NCBI GenBank assembly: GCA_021106995.1
Contig: JAIOTG010000070.1
Span: 1 to 8,105, forward strand
Reading direction: 5' to 3'
DNA from: a bacterium
GTDB lineage: Bacteria; Patescibacteriota; Patescibacteriia; Patescibacteriales; JAGXOH01
Length of the DNA: 8,105 bases
A program made the position numbers and the translations under genes. How positions within the stretch are numbered: position 1 is the stretch's first letter; each line of letters starts with the position of its first letter. Shown one piece after another: positions 1-4,995 of this stretch. The notes below the pieces were generated by a model that ran no database searches, was not told where the DNA came from, and saw nothing but the letters and a program-made list of their open reading frames with translations.

Positions 1-306
1 ATCTTCAACCACTATATCAATTTGAGAAATTTTATCAGAACCAACTCCTAAATTACTGAGAGTAGCTGAAAGAGATTCCTCTTTTTCTTTTTTCACCTCT
101 TGCTCTTCTCCATTTTTCAAAGTAACCGTAACCTCCTCGCCTTGAATTAATATCTTTGAAACTTCCTCATTTTGAACTTTTTCGGCTAAATAATTTATAC
201 CCCTGTCATCATCTTTGCTCTGAAAACCAGAAAAAGAGCTAAATAATAAAGCAATTGATAAAAATACTATAAAAAATATCAAGAAATTTTTTACTAAATT
301 CTTCAT
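1..306 (-). CDS. ftsH: FtsH membrane AAA+ zinc metalloprotease, N-terminal part (gene continues past left edge)
   Basis: An open frame of 102 codons runs from an ATG at 306-304 off the left edge, so only the N-terminus is present. The protein begins MKNLVKNFLIFFIVFLSIAL, giving a single hydrophobic helix at about residues 7-26. A short polar domain follows (KILIQGEEVTVTLKNGEE at about 52-69, then a stretch ending SQIDIVVED). This helix plus small extracytoplasmic alpha/beta domain is the N-terminal layout of FtsH, which extracts and degrades membrane and short-lived cytosolic proteins as a hexamer. The second membrane helix, the AAA+ ATPase and the HExxH protease domain would lie outside the window, so the call rests on the N-terminus alone. 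No Shine-Dalgarno sequence is visible; the bases before the ATG are A/T only. It lies 101 bases downstream of the S1 gene on the same strand and may have its own promoter. Confidence 0.8.
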   Translation of the reverse strand, partial: MKNLVKNFLIFFIVFLSIALLFSSFSGFQSKDDDRGINYLAEKVQNEEVSKILIQGEEVTVTLKNGEEQEVKKEKEESLSATLSNLGVGSDKISQIDIVVED

Positions 307-328
307 AAAAAAATATTAAAATAAATAA

Positions 329-347
329 ATTATATAAAATAAGTATA
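329..347 (-). promoter_or_regulatory. Candidate -10 elements upstream of ftsH
   Basis: Reading the minus strand toward ftsH, TATACT (347-342) and TATAAT (334-329) occur 23 to 42 bases before the ATG. No convincing -35 hexamer lies at 16-18 bases from either. In such AT-rich sequence these matches are weak evidence, and ftsH could instead be read through from the S1 gene, since no clear terminator is visible between the two. Confidence 0.25.
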
Positions 348-407
348 ACAAACACTGCACCTAAAGACTAGTATCGGCCATGAAGATTTAACTTTAAATT
401 ATTTGAT

Positions 408-1622
408 TTATTTTTCAGTTTTATCTTTTTTAGATTCTTTTTTTTTATCTCCACCTGAGTCCTTTGGAGATTCCTCTTTTTTACCACCTTCTTTCTTTTT
501 CTCTTCTTTTTTCTCTTCTTTAACTTTTTTACTTTTATCAAACATTTTTAAACCCAAACGATACTCTTCTGGAACTAAAGAGGTAATTTTAAAATTATAC
601 TTTTCCCCTAATTTAAAATTATCATCCAATTTTTCCCCTTTAGTAATACCTAGCTGACTAATATGGGCTAATCCGTGTATTGATTTATCTAGTTTCACAA
701 AAAGTCCAAACGGATTAATCTTCATAACCTCACCTTCTACTTCTTGTCCGACTTTATATTTTTTTCCAGCTTCTTCCCAAGGATCTTTTTTAAGCCTCTT
801 GGCGCTTAAAAATATTTTAGACCCTTCTACGCTTATAACTTTAGCTTTAATTTTATCACCAACATTATAAAAATCAGACGGATCATCTATCCTCTGCCAG
901 GCTAATTCGGAAATATGAATAAGGCCTTCCATTTTTTCATCAAAACTAACAAAGACTCCAAAATCAGTAACCGCAGTAACCCTACCCTCAATAACAGTGC
1001 TTACCTCGTATTTAGCAATAACATCTTTCTGCTTTTCAGCCCAAACATCTTTCTCACTAAAAATAATTTTATCTTCCTCTTCTTCTAAAGTAATAACCTT
1101 TACTTCTAATTCAATGCCTACAAAACTTTTTAATTTATCTAAAATTTTACCTTGATCACCACCACTAACTCTTGGGTAATTTTCAGGAGACAGTTGAGAA
1201 ACAGGTAAAAATCCTGGAATTTGTTTATAATGTGCTATTAAACCACCTTTATTTGCCTCTATTATTTTTACTAAAACGTCATCTTTGTTGGCAAAAGATT
1301 TTCTCAAAGTACTCCATGCCTTCTCTTGCCCAGCCTGTTTAAATGAAAGTTCTAATTCACCGTTTTCATTTTCTTCTTCCATCACAGTGGCATCCACCTG
1401 ATCCCCAAGCTTTAACTCGCTGTATTCATCTAATTCATCATATAGTTGAGGACCTCTTACGACACCAACCAAAACACCGTCAATATCCAATTTTACCTCC
1501 GACTTTGATGAAGAAATAACTATACCAGTCACAATATCACCTACTTTTGGCACTTCTATTGTATCTTTTTCCAATAGCTTACTAAAATCTTGCTTATTTT
1601 TGTCTTCTTGTTCTTTTATCAT
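408..1622 (-). CDS. rpsA: Ribosomal protein S1 homologue with four S1 domains
   Basis: This 404-residue protein has four S1 (OB-fold) RNA-binding repeats at about residues 24-95, 112-190, 207-277 and 289-362. Repeats 3 and 4 are classic: GRVTAVTDFGVFVSF...GLIHISEL and GEVMKINPFGLFVKL...GLAHISQL. Repeat 2 is the most diverged. Residues 363-404 are a low-complexity Lys/Glu tail. S1 helps recruit mRNA to the 30S subunit. Proteobacterial S1 has six repeats, and the shorter four-repeat form is common in other bacteria, including CPR as I recall. The ATG at 1622-1620 is the only sensible start, because the in-frame upstream codon at 1628-1626 is TAA. No Shine-Dalgarno sequence precedes it. An 8-codon ORF ends in an ATGA overlap with this start. 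A transcript from a TATAAT at 1756-1751 would have a leader of about 120 bases. The protein could be called a general S1-domain protein if a second, longer S1 exists elsewhere. Confidence 0.9.
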   Translation of the reverse strand: MIKEQEDKNKQDFSKLLEKDTIEVPKVGDIVTGIVISSSKSEVKLDIDGVLVGVVRGPQLYDELDEYSELKLGDQVDATVMEEENENGELELSFKQAGQEKAWSTLRKSFANKDDVLVKIIEANKGGLIAHYKQIPGFLPVSQLSPENYPRVSGGDQGKILDKLKSFVGIELEVKVITLEEEEDKIIFSEKDVWAEKQKDVIAKYEVSTVIEGRVTAVTDFGVFVSFDEKMEGLIHISELAWQRIDDPSDFYNVGDKIKAKVISVEGSKIFLSAKRLKKDPWEEAGKKYKVGQEVEGEVMKINPFGLFVKLDKSIHGLAHISQLGITKGEKLDDNFKLGEKYNFKITSLVPEEYRLGLKMFDKSKKVKEEKKEEKKKEGGKKEESPKDSGGDKKKESKKDKTEK

Positions 1623-1645
1623 ATATTAAAAAGGTTTTTTTTCAT
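1619..1645 (-). CDS. Possible 8-codon upstream ORF overlapping the rpsA start
   Basis: On the minus strand an ATG at 1645-1643 opens the peptide MKKNLFNI and stops at TGA 1621-1619. The stop overlaps the rpsA ATG as ATGA. Four-base overlaps of this kind are typical of translational coupling by re-initiation. No Shine-Dalgarno sequence precedes this ATG either, and an ORF this short can easily arise by chance in an A-rich leader. It is listed because the rpsA start itself lacks a ribosome-binding site. Confidence 0.2.
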   Translation of the reverse strand: MKKNLFNI

Positions 1646-1660
1646 GTTTTATAAATAAAA

Positions 1661-1700
1661 AAAAGCCTTATAACCCCTTTTTGTATTAAAGGAGTCTTTT
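1661..1700 (-). promoter_or_regulatory. Hairpin in the rpsA leader, attenuator-like
   Basis: ACCCCTTT (1673-1680) pairs with AAAGGAGT (1688-1695) across a 7-base loop, with one G-T pair when read on the minus strand. An outer AAAAG/CTTTT pairing (1661-1665 with 1696-1700) can extend it with a 7-base bulge. On the minus strand the structure runs into eight T (1664-1657), which resembles a terminator lying inside the leader, about 40-75 bases before the rpsA ATG. It could be an attenuator or an S1 autoregulatory site. It could also be a terminator for transcripts entering from the right. Only the base pairing is directly seen. Confidence 0.35.
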
Positions 1701-1750
1701 AGCCACCTCTTTCTAAGAACAAATCCCTAGAAATGAATACTAAAAGTTTT

Positions 1751-1774
1751 ATTATAGGTGATTAATTTAATTAC
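1751..1774 (-). promoter_or_regulatory. Candidate rpsA promoter -10 with adjacent imperfect palindrome
   Basis: A perfect TATAAT lies on the minus strand at 1756-1751, about 130 bases before the rpsA ATG. The nearest -35-like hexamer, TTGAAA, is 22 bases upstream, which is too far for an ordinary sigma-70 site. The spacer contains an imperfect 17-base palindrome at 1758-1774, with one mismatched pair around a central base. Either part could be chance in AT-rich sequence. Confidence 0.3.
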
Positions 1775-1795
1775 TTGTTTTCAAGATAATAACAC

Positions 1796-1847
1796 CCTGT
1801 CCTAAAAAAATCAAGGGTTTGACAGGAATAATTCTTTTTATTAAAGT
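1796..1847 (+). promoter_or_regulatory. Candidate promoter of the 124-residue gene, with an inverted repeat over the -35
   Basis: A perfect TTGACA (1819-1824) is followed 17 bases later by TAAAGT (1842-1847), four of six matches to TATAAT and about 50 bases before the GTG start. An inverted repeat, CCTGTC (1796-1801) and GACAGG (1821-1826), has its right arm lying on the -35 hexamer, which would suit an operator. The 19-base gap between the arms is long for a dimeric repressor site. Confidence 0.4.
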
Positions 1848-1887
1848 TTCCATAGACACTTTTAACTAAAGGACCGAACCTTTAAAA

Positions 1888-1893
1888 AGGAGG
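1888..1893 (+). promoter_or_regulatory. Strong Shine-Dalgarno site deciding the GTG start at 1899
   Basis: AGGAGG, within AAGGAGGG, sits five bases before GTG 1899-1901. It fixes a GTG start where no in-frame ATG is available upstream; the in-frame TAA at 1863-1865 closes the frame. Confidence 0.85.
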
Positions 1894-1898
1894 GAATC

Positions 1899-2273
1899 GT
1901 GATAATTTTACTGCCCCAAATCTATTTCCAGGCCCAAAAAGACGAAGAGGGTAATTTATTCGGCTGTTTTTACGGAAGAGAATTATTTTCCGACCCCATC
2001 TACAGCCAAGAAATGGCCCATAAAGTATTTAGGGAAATCAAAAAGGCATTTAATTTAAGCGTCGAAGAAAAAAGGGCTGTGGAAGTATGTATTGAAAACA
2101 CTAAATTACCAATCTTATCAAGCGAACAGGAATTAATAAAAATGAGAGTTAATTCCATAGAAACAGATTTACTGAACGTTTTTAATATCATTAGCTCGCC
2201 AACAAAAGACCAGGAAATCGAAAAAAATTGCATCGATTTAAAAAAAGAAAACGAAACAACCCCTTTAAATTAA
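1899..2273 (+). CDS. Small protein of unknown function (124 residues)
   Basis: I do not recognise a family. The protein starts MIILLPQIYFQAQ and has no membrane segment or clear signal peptide. By eye it has a beta-rich N-terminal part (residues 2-30, with FGCFYGRELF), then helices at about 37-50 (EMAHKVFREIKKAF) and 73-98, with a strand near 60-66. The last 25 residues are polar and probably disordered. Cysteines are at 23, 64 and 111 and form no metal-binding pattern. Coding potential is supported by a perfect Shine-Dalgarno site, a plausible promoter and a strong intrinsic terminator just after the stop, so this is very likely a real monocistronic gene. It is divergent from rpsA and convergent with the 461-residue unknown gene. 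Its EMA(x5)REI helix resembles a segment of that neighbour (YEMAVQKAQEI), a weak hint that they share a fold. The overlapping minus-strand frame at 2000-2233 looks like an antisense shadow. Confidence 0.8.
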   Translation: MIILLPQIYFQAQKDEEGNLFGCFYGRELFSDPIYSQEMAHKVFREIKKAFNLSVEEKRAVEVCIENTKLPILSSEQELIKMRVNSIETDLLNVFNIISSPTKDQEIEKNCIDLKKENETTPLN

Positions 2274-2275
2274 AT

Positions 2276-2312
2276 AAAGGCCGCTTATCTTCTTAGGCGG
2301 CCTTTCTATTTT
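2276..2312 (+). terminator. Intrinsic terminator of the 124-residue gene
   Basis: AAAGGCCGC (2276-2284) pairs perfectly with GCGGCCTTT (2297-2305) across a 12-base loop, followed by CTATTTTT. The GC-rich 9-bp stem begins two bases after the stop codon. The A-rich left flank might allow weak function on the other strand too. Confidence 0.9.
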
Positions 2313-2329
2313 TAAAATTTATCCAAATT

Positions 2330-2364
2330 AAAAAGGAGTAGCCACATATAATGCGACTACTCCT
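2330..2364 (-). terminator. Intrinsic terminator of the 461-residue gene
   Basis: AGGAGTAG (2334-2341) pairs with CTACTCCT (2357-2364) across a 15-base loop. On the minus strand the stem runs straight into TTTTT, and it lies about 30 bases after the TGA stop at 2397-2395. Together with the plus-strand terminator at 2276 it insulates the two convergent genes. Confidence 0.85.
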
Positions 2365-2394
2365 GCGTAATTTCTTCTTTCATTTATAAAACTC

Positions 2395-3780
2395 TCATTC
2401 AATGTCAATATTAATGTTAAACGTAAAGGAAAAATTTCCTGAAATCTTAATAGTTTTTCCTTTTTTGTGTTTTTCTAATCCAGTAGCACCGCCAGAAGAT
2501 TGAGATGATACTTCTGTATCTTCTTTTTTCTGACTTGTCAGCTTATTTGATTTTAATTTTTTAAACCATTTTGCAACCTCTTTCTCCTTTCCGTCTTTCA
2601 GGGTTACTTTAAAAAGTTTAACTACGTCATAATCTCCAATTTCCTGTGCTTTTTGAACTGCCATCTCATAAGCATCCGGAATAAACATTTGAACAGGACC
2701 AAGGCTCCCCCCTGGCCATTCTAAACGAAAATATCTTGCTCCATGCAAAGGTTTCTCACTTGTCCCAGAGATAGATTTTTTTACCTTAGGGTTAATATCT
2801 TTTATTTCAGCCTTTTTTAAAAAATCAGGCAAATCCTCATTAAATGTCAACCTGTGATTTACCCAGTCAATTTCTTTCTCATCGTTTTTTGTTTTTTTAA
2901 AAAGGCTAATTTTCATCCCCTTTTTTTTACTCACGACAAGGGCTAGGGCACAAGCGTCAACAACGGTCATTCTTTTTAATTCTGTCTTATTACCATCTAA
3001 AAATAAATAAAAAAATGATCGGGTATCATGAACCTTTTCTTCTTCCCCTATATCAGCGGTTTGACTTTCAACGATATCCTTAGAGGAGTCATAATTTTTC
3101 TCTGATTCGTGACCGCTTTCAGCCAAAGACTCTTCGGGTGAAACAGAATTATTTTCATCAGTATTAATGCCGTCTTCATCAGTTTTACCTAAATTTTCTA
3201 CTCTCTTCAATTCAGTCCTTTCAACCAAAGATCTATTAAAATCCGGCCCAATATCTTTTTGAACTTTATTAACAACTTTAAAGCTTTCATCGAATAGCGG
3301 CCAACCATAAGCAGGCTCAAAATTGACAAACTGATAATCATCTGAAGATACTTGAATTAAAGACAAGTCCATTATGGGTTTAATATCTTCAACACGAAAA
3401 AATTTTCCGCTGTCAATTTCTCGCGCCAAGGAAGCATCATTTTTAGCAGAATAGAAATTAATAAAGTCAACAAATTTTTTATCCTGATAAAGCTCATCTG
3501 AAATTACCTGACAACTAAGGCATGATCCTCCTTTTTTAAAATCGAATTTTTTTTGTACTCTTTGACAAAAACCTAAAAATGGACAATCTGCCCAAGAAGC
3601 ATATTCACTGCACCATTCTTCAAAAGCCTTCCGATGCATTGGGTGATTAAACTCCAATATCGGCTTCAATGCCGTTGAAATACTTCTTTTATCAACTTTA
3701 AAAAATAATCTCCGCTTAGATATGACCATAAAATCCTTAGTCTTTCCAACAATTGCTCCTACATTTTTAAATCCAGACAT
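2395..3780 (-). CDS. Unknown protein with an N-terminal cysteine cluster and a duplicated C-terminal module (461 residues)
   Basis: I do not recognise the family. No signal peptide or membrane helix is visible, so the protein is probably cytosolic. Four parts can be seen. (1) Residues 1-175 form a folded N-terminal region with cysteines at 57, 66, 72, 87 and 90; the motif DCPFLGFC followed by CLSC suggests a bound zinc or Fe-S cluster. (2) Residues about 185-252 are an acidic, Ser-rich, probably disordered linker. (3) Two similar modules of about 55 residues lie at 254-308 and 348-406, each with an aromatic-rich strand, a Met-x-x-x-Asp-Ala helix start and a later [ST]LFKxT or KLFKVT strand, which looks like an internal duplication. 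(4) A Lys/Ser-rich tail ends in an alternating beta-type strand (FSFTFNINIDIE). Start: ATG 3780-3778 with AAAGGAGG five bases upstream. The stop is TGA, followed by a strong terminator. The gene appears monocistronic and lies downstream of ruvB on the same strand across a 153-base gap. Confidence 0.85.
   Translation of the reverse strand: MSGFKNVGAIVGKTKDFMVISKRRLFFKVDKRSISTALKPILEFNHPMHRKAFEEWCSEYASWADCPFLGFCQRVQKKFDFKKGGSCLSCQVISDELYQDKKFVDFINFYSAKNDASLAREIDSGKFFRVEDIKPIMDLSLIQVSSDDYQFVNFEPAYGWPLFDESFKVVNKVQKDIGPDFNRSLVERTELKRVENLGKTDEDGINTDENNSVSPEESLAESGHESEKNYDSSKDIVESQTADIGEEEKVHDTRSFFYLFLDGNKTELKRMTVVDACALALVVSKKKGMKISLFKKTKNDEKEIDWVNHRLTFNEDLPDFLKKAEIKDINPKVKKSISGTSEKPLHGARYFRLEWPGGSLGPVQMFIPDAYEMAVQKAQEIGDYDVVKLFKVTLKDGKEKEVAKWFKKLKSNKLTSQKKEDTEVSSQSSGGATGLEKHKKGKTIKISGNFSFTFNINIDIE
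3511..3612 (-). other. Cysteine cluster coding segment, putative metal-binding site
   Basis: Residues 57-90 of the 461-residue protein carry C-x8-C-x5-C-x14-C-x2-C, with histidines at 46 and 49 just before. The CP-x4-C plus CxxC spacing fits a four-ligand zinc or Fe-S site. The identity of the metal is inference. Confidence 0.5.
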
Positions 3781-3785
3781 CTTTG

Positions 3786-3791
3786 CCTCCT
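3786..3791 (-). promoter_or_regulatory. Strong Shine-Dalgarno site of the 461-residue gene
   Basis: AGGAGG on the minus strand, preceded by AA, is five bases from the ATG at 3780. It is the same motif and spacing as at the 124-residue gene. Confidence 0.85.
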
Positions 3792-3795
3792 TTAT

Positions 3796-3848
3796 GTTAT
3801 TTACTTTAAATTTTTAATTTAAAATAAAAAAAATAACTCCCTCCTTTC
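3796..3848 (-). promoter_or_regulatory. Leader stem-loop with a second AGGAGG motif
   Basis: On the minus strand a second AGGAGG (3845-3840) lies 54 bases upstream of the true ribosome-binding site and has no start codon near it. Between the two, GTTATTT (3837-3831) can pair with AAATAAC (3802-3796), and an inner 7-bp AT stem lies at 3805-3811 with 3817-3823. Folding would bring the two AGGAGG motifs side by side. The stems are almost entirely A-T and so are weak. Confidence 0.3.
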
Positions 3849-3856
3849 AAAAATTA

Positions 3857-3888
3857 CTTATATTTCTTTTTTTTGGTTAAAATTTCAA
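3857..3888 (-). promoter_or_regulatory. Weak promoter candidate for the 461-residue gene
   Basis: On the minus strand TTGAAA (3888-3883) and TATAAG (3862-3857) are separated by 20 bases, which is longer than the usual 17. The TATAAG lies about 77 bases before the ATG. This is a candidate only. Confidence 0.25.
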
Positions 3889-3897
3889 GGGACAAAT

Positions 3898-3915
3898 AAA
3901 TTTTATATAAAATTT
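3898..3915. repeat. Perfect 18-bp A/T palindrome
   Basis: The 18 bases are identical to their reverse complement and contain no G or C. They lie between ruvB and the 461-residue gene and could be part of a promoter or a DNA-structural site. Such palindromes are less surprising in sequence this rich in A and T. Confidence 0.4.
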
Positions 3916-3940
3916 AAAAAATAAACACATTTTTTAAATT
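3911..3940 (-). terminator. A/T-only hairpin overlapping the ruvB stop codon
   Basis: Two perfect 12-base arms (3911-3922 and 3929-3940) flank the loop AAACAC, and the ruvB TAA (3936-3934) lies inside one arm. The stem has no G-C pair, so it would be a weak terminator at best. It is the only candidate for ending the helicase-ruvB transcript. Confidence 0.35.
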
Positions 3941-4959
3941 AAATTACTCTGTTTTGGTTTTTCCTTTCCTAAATGCTCATAAGCTAAGTAAGTGGCTACT
4001 CTACCTCTGGGAAGACGGTCTAAAAAACCAAGTCGCATTAAATATGGCTCATAAACATCTTCAATAGTAGCCGTGTCTTCGCCGGTGACAGCAGAAATAG
4101 TATTTAATCCAACCGGACCTCCATTGAATTTATCAATAATAGCCCCTAAAATCTTTCTGTCAACCCAATCTAAGCCCAAACTATCCACTTCCAACATGTC
4201 TAAAGCCTTTAAGCACATTTTCTTTTCCAGAGACCCATCTCCTTTAACCTCGCAATAATCCCTAACCCTTTTCAAAAGACGATTTGCAATCCTTGGAGTA
4301 CGCCGAGCTCTCTCAGCTATGGTTTGACTGGCTTCTTTGTCCATTTTAACCCCCAATATTCTAGAGCTTCTATCTACAATCTTGGCGATTTCTTCCGGTC
4401 TGTAAAAATCAAGATGATAATGAATTCCAAAACGATCACGCAAAGGGGCTGACAATTGACTAATTTTAGTAGTGGCTCCGATTATAGTAAAACGAGAAAG
4501 ATCTATCCTAACGGTTCTTGCTGAAGGGCCCTTTCCTATGATTATATCTAGGGCATAGTCCTCCATGGCTGGATAAAGAATTTCTTCAATTGCCTTATTA
4601 AGTCTATGTATCTCATCAATAAACAAAATATCGCCTTCGTTTAGATTGCTTAAAATAGCAGCTAAATCACCGCTTTTTTCAATAGCAGGCCCAGATGTTA
4701 TTCTAATTTGAGAACCAGTTTCATTAGCAATTAGATGAGCCAAGGTAGTCTTCCCTAAGCCGGGCGCTCCATAAAGAAGCACATGTTCAATAATGTCGCC
4801 TCTCTGTCTAGCTGCCTGAATAGTAATTTTCAAGTTATCTTTTACCTTATCTTGGCCAATATATTCTTCTATTCTTTGAGGTCTCAAAGTAAAATCTAAT
4901 GATTTATCATCATCTTTCTCATTTCCCGATACTATTCTTTCTTGTGTTTCTTCATCCAT
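3934..4959 (-). CDS. ruvB: Holliday junction branch migration ATPase RuvB
   Basis: RuvB is the hexameric AAA+ motor that, with RuvA, drives branch migration of Holliday junctions. The 341-residue length is normal for the family. Walker A is GAPGLGKT (64-71) and Walker B is ILFIDEIH (111-118). Sensor 1 is GATTK (161-165), where many RuvBs have GATTR. The arginine finger is R174 in APLRDRFG, and sensor 2 is around R223 in TPRIANRLL. The C-terminal winged helix is visible ([11 protein letters not shown] at 280-290, then [22 protein letters not shown]). The ATG at 4959-4957 is followed by ERIVSG, usual near RuvB N-termini, which supports the start. No Shine-Dalgarno sequence is visible. It begins 36 bases after the helicase-nuclease stop on the same strand with no terminator between, so the two are probably one transcript. 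Neither ruvA nor ruvC is in the window. Confidence 0.97.
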   Translation of the reverse strand: MDEETQERIVSGNEKDDDKSLDFTLRPQRIEEYIGQDKVKDNLKITIQAARQRGDIIEHVLLYGAPGLGKTTLAHLIANETGSQIRITSGPAIEKSGDLAAILSNLNEGDILFIDEIHRLNKAIEEILYPAMEDYALDIIIGKGPSARTVRIDLSRFTIIGATTKISQLSAPLRDRFGIHYHLDFYRPEEIAKIVDRSSRILGVKMDKEASQTIAERARRTPRIANRLLKRVRDYCEVKGDGSLEKKMCLKALDMLEVDSLGLDWVDRKILGAIIDKFNGGPVGLNTISAVTGEDTATIEDVYEPYLMRLGFLDRLPRGRVATYLAYEHLGKEKPKQSNLI

Positions 4960-4995
4960 AGTTTTTATTATATATAAAATTCTAAAAAAAACAAT

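Noticed and set aside
307..407. A tRNA or structured RNA between rpsA and ftsH
   Set aside because: No cloverleaf or strong stem is visible; the only GC-richer patch (355-385) does not fold into a convincing structure by eye.
403..657. Plus-strand open frame of 84 codons, rich in Ser, Phe and Leu
   Set aside because: It is the antisense of the Lys/Glu-rich S1 tail, whose A-rich codons read as Phe/Ser/Leu on the other strand. It has no ribosome-binding site.
2000..2233. Minus-strand open frame opposite the 124-residue gene
   Set aside because: It lies wholly inside the plus-strand gene, which has a promoter, RBS and terminator. The minus frame has none of these.
2395..2397. TGA as a recoded sense codon (as in some CPR lineages)
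   Set aside because: The TGA ends the frame shortly before a strong terminator. Tryptophans checked elsewhere in the window are TGG, so standard stop use fits.
4073..4258. Plus-strand open frame inside ruvB
   Set aside because: It is an antisense shadow of a highly conserved gene, without start signals.
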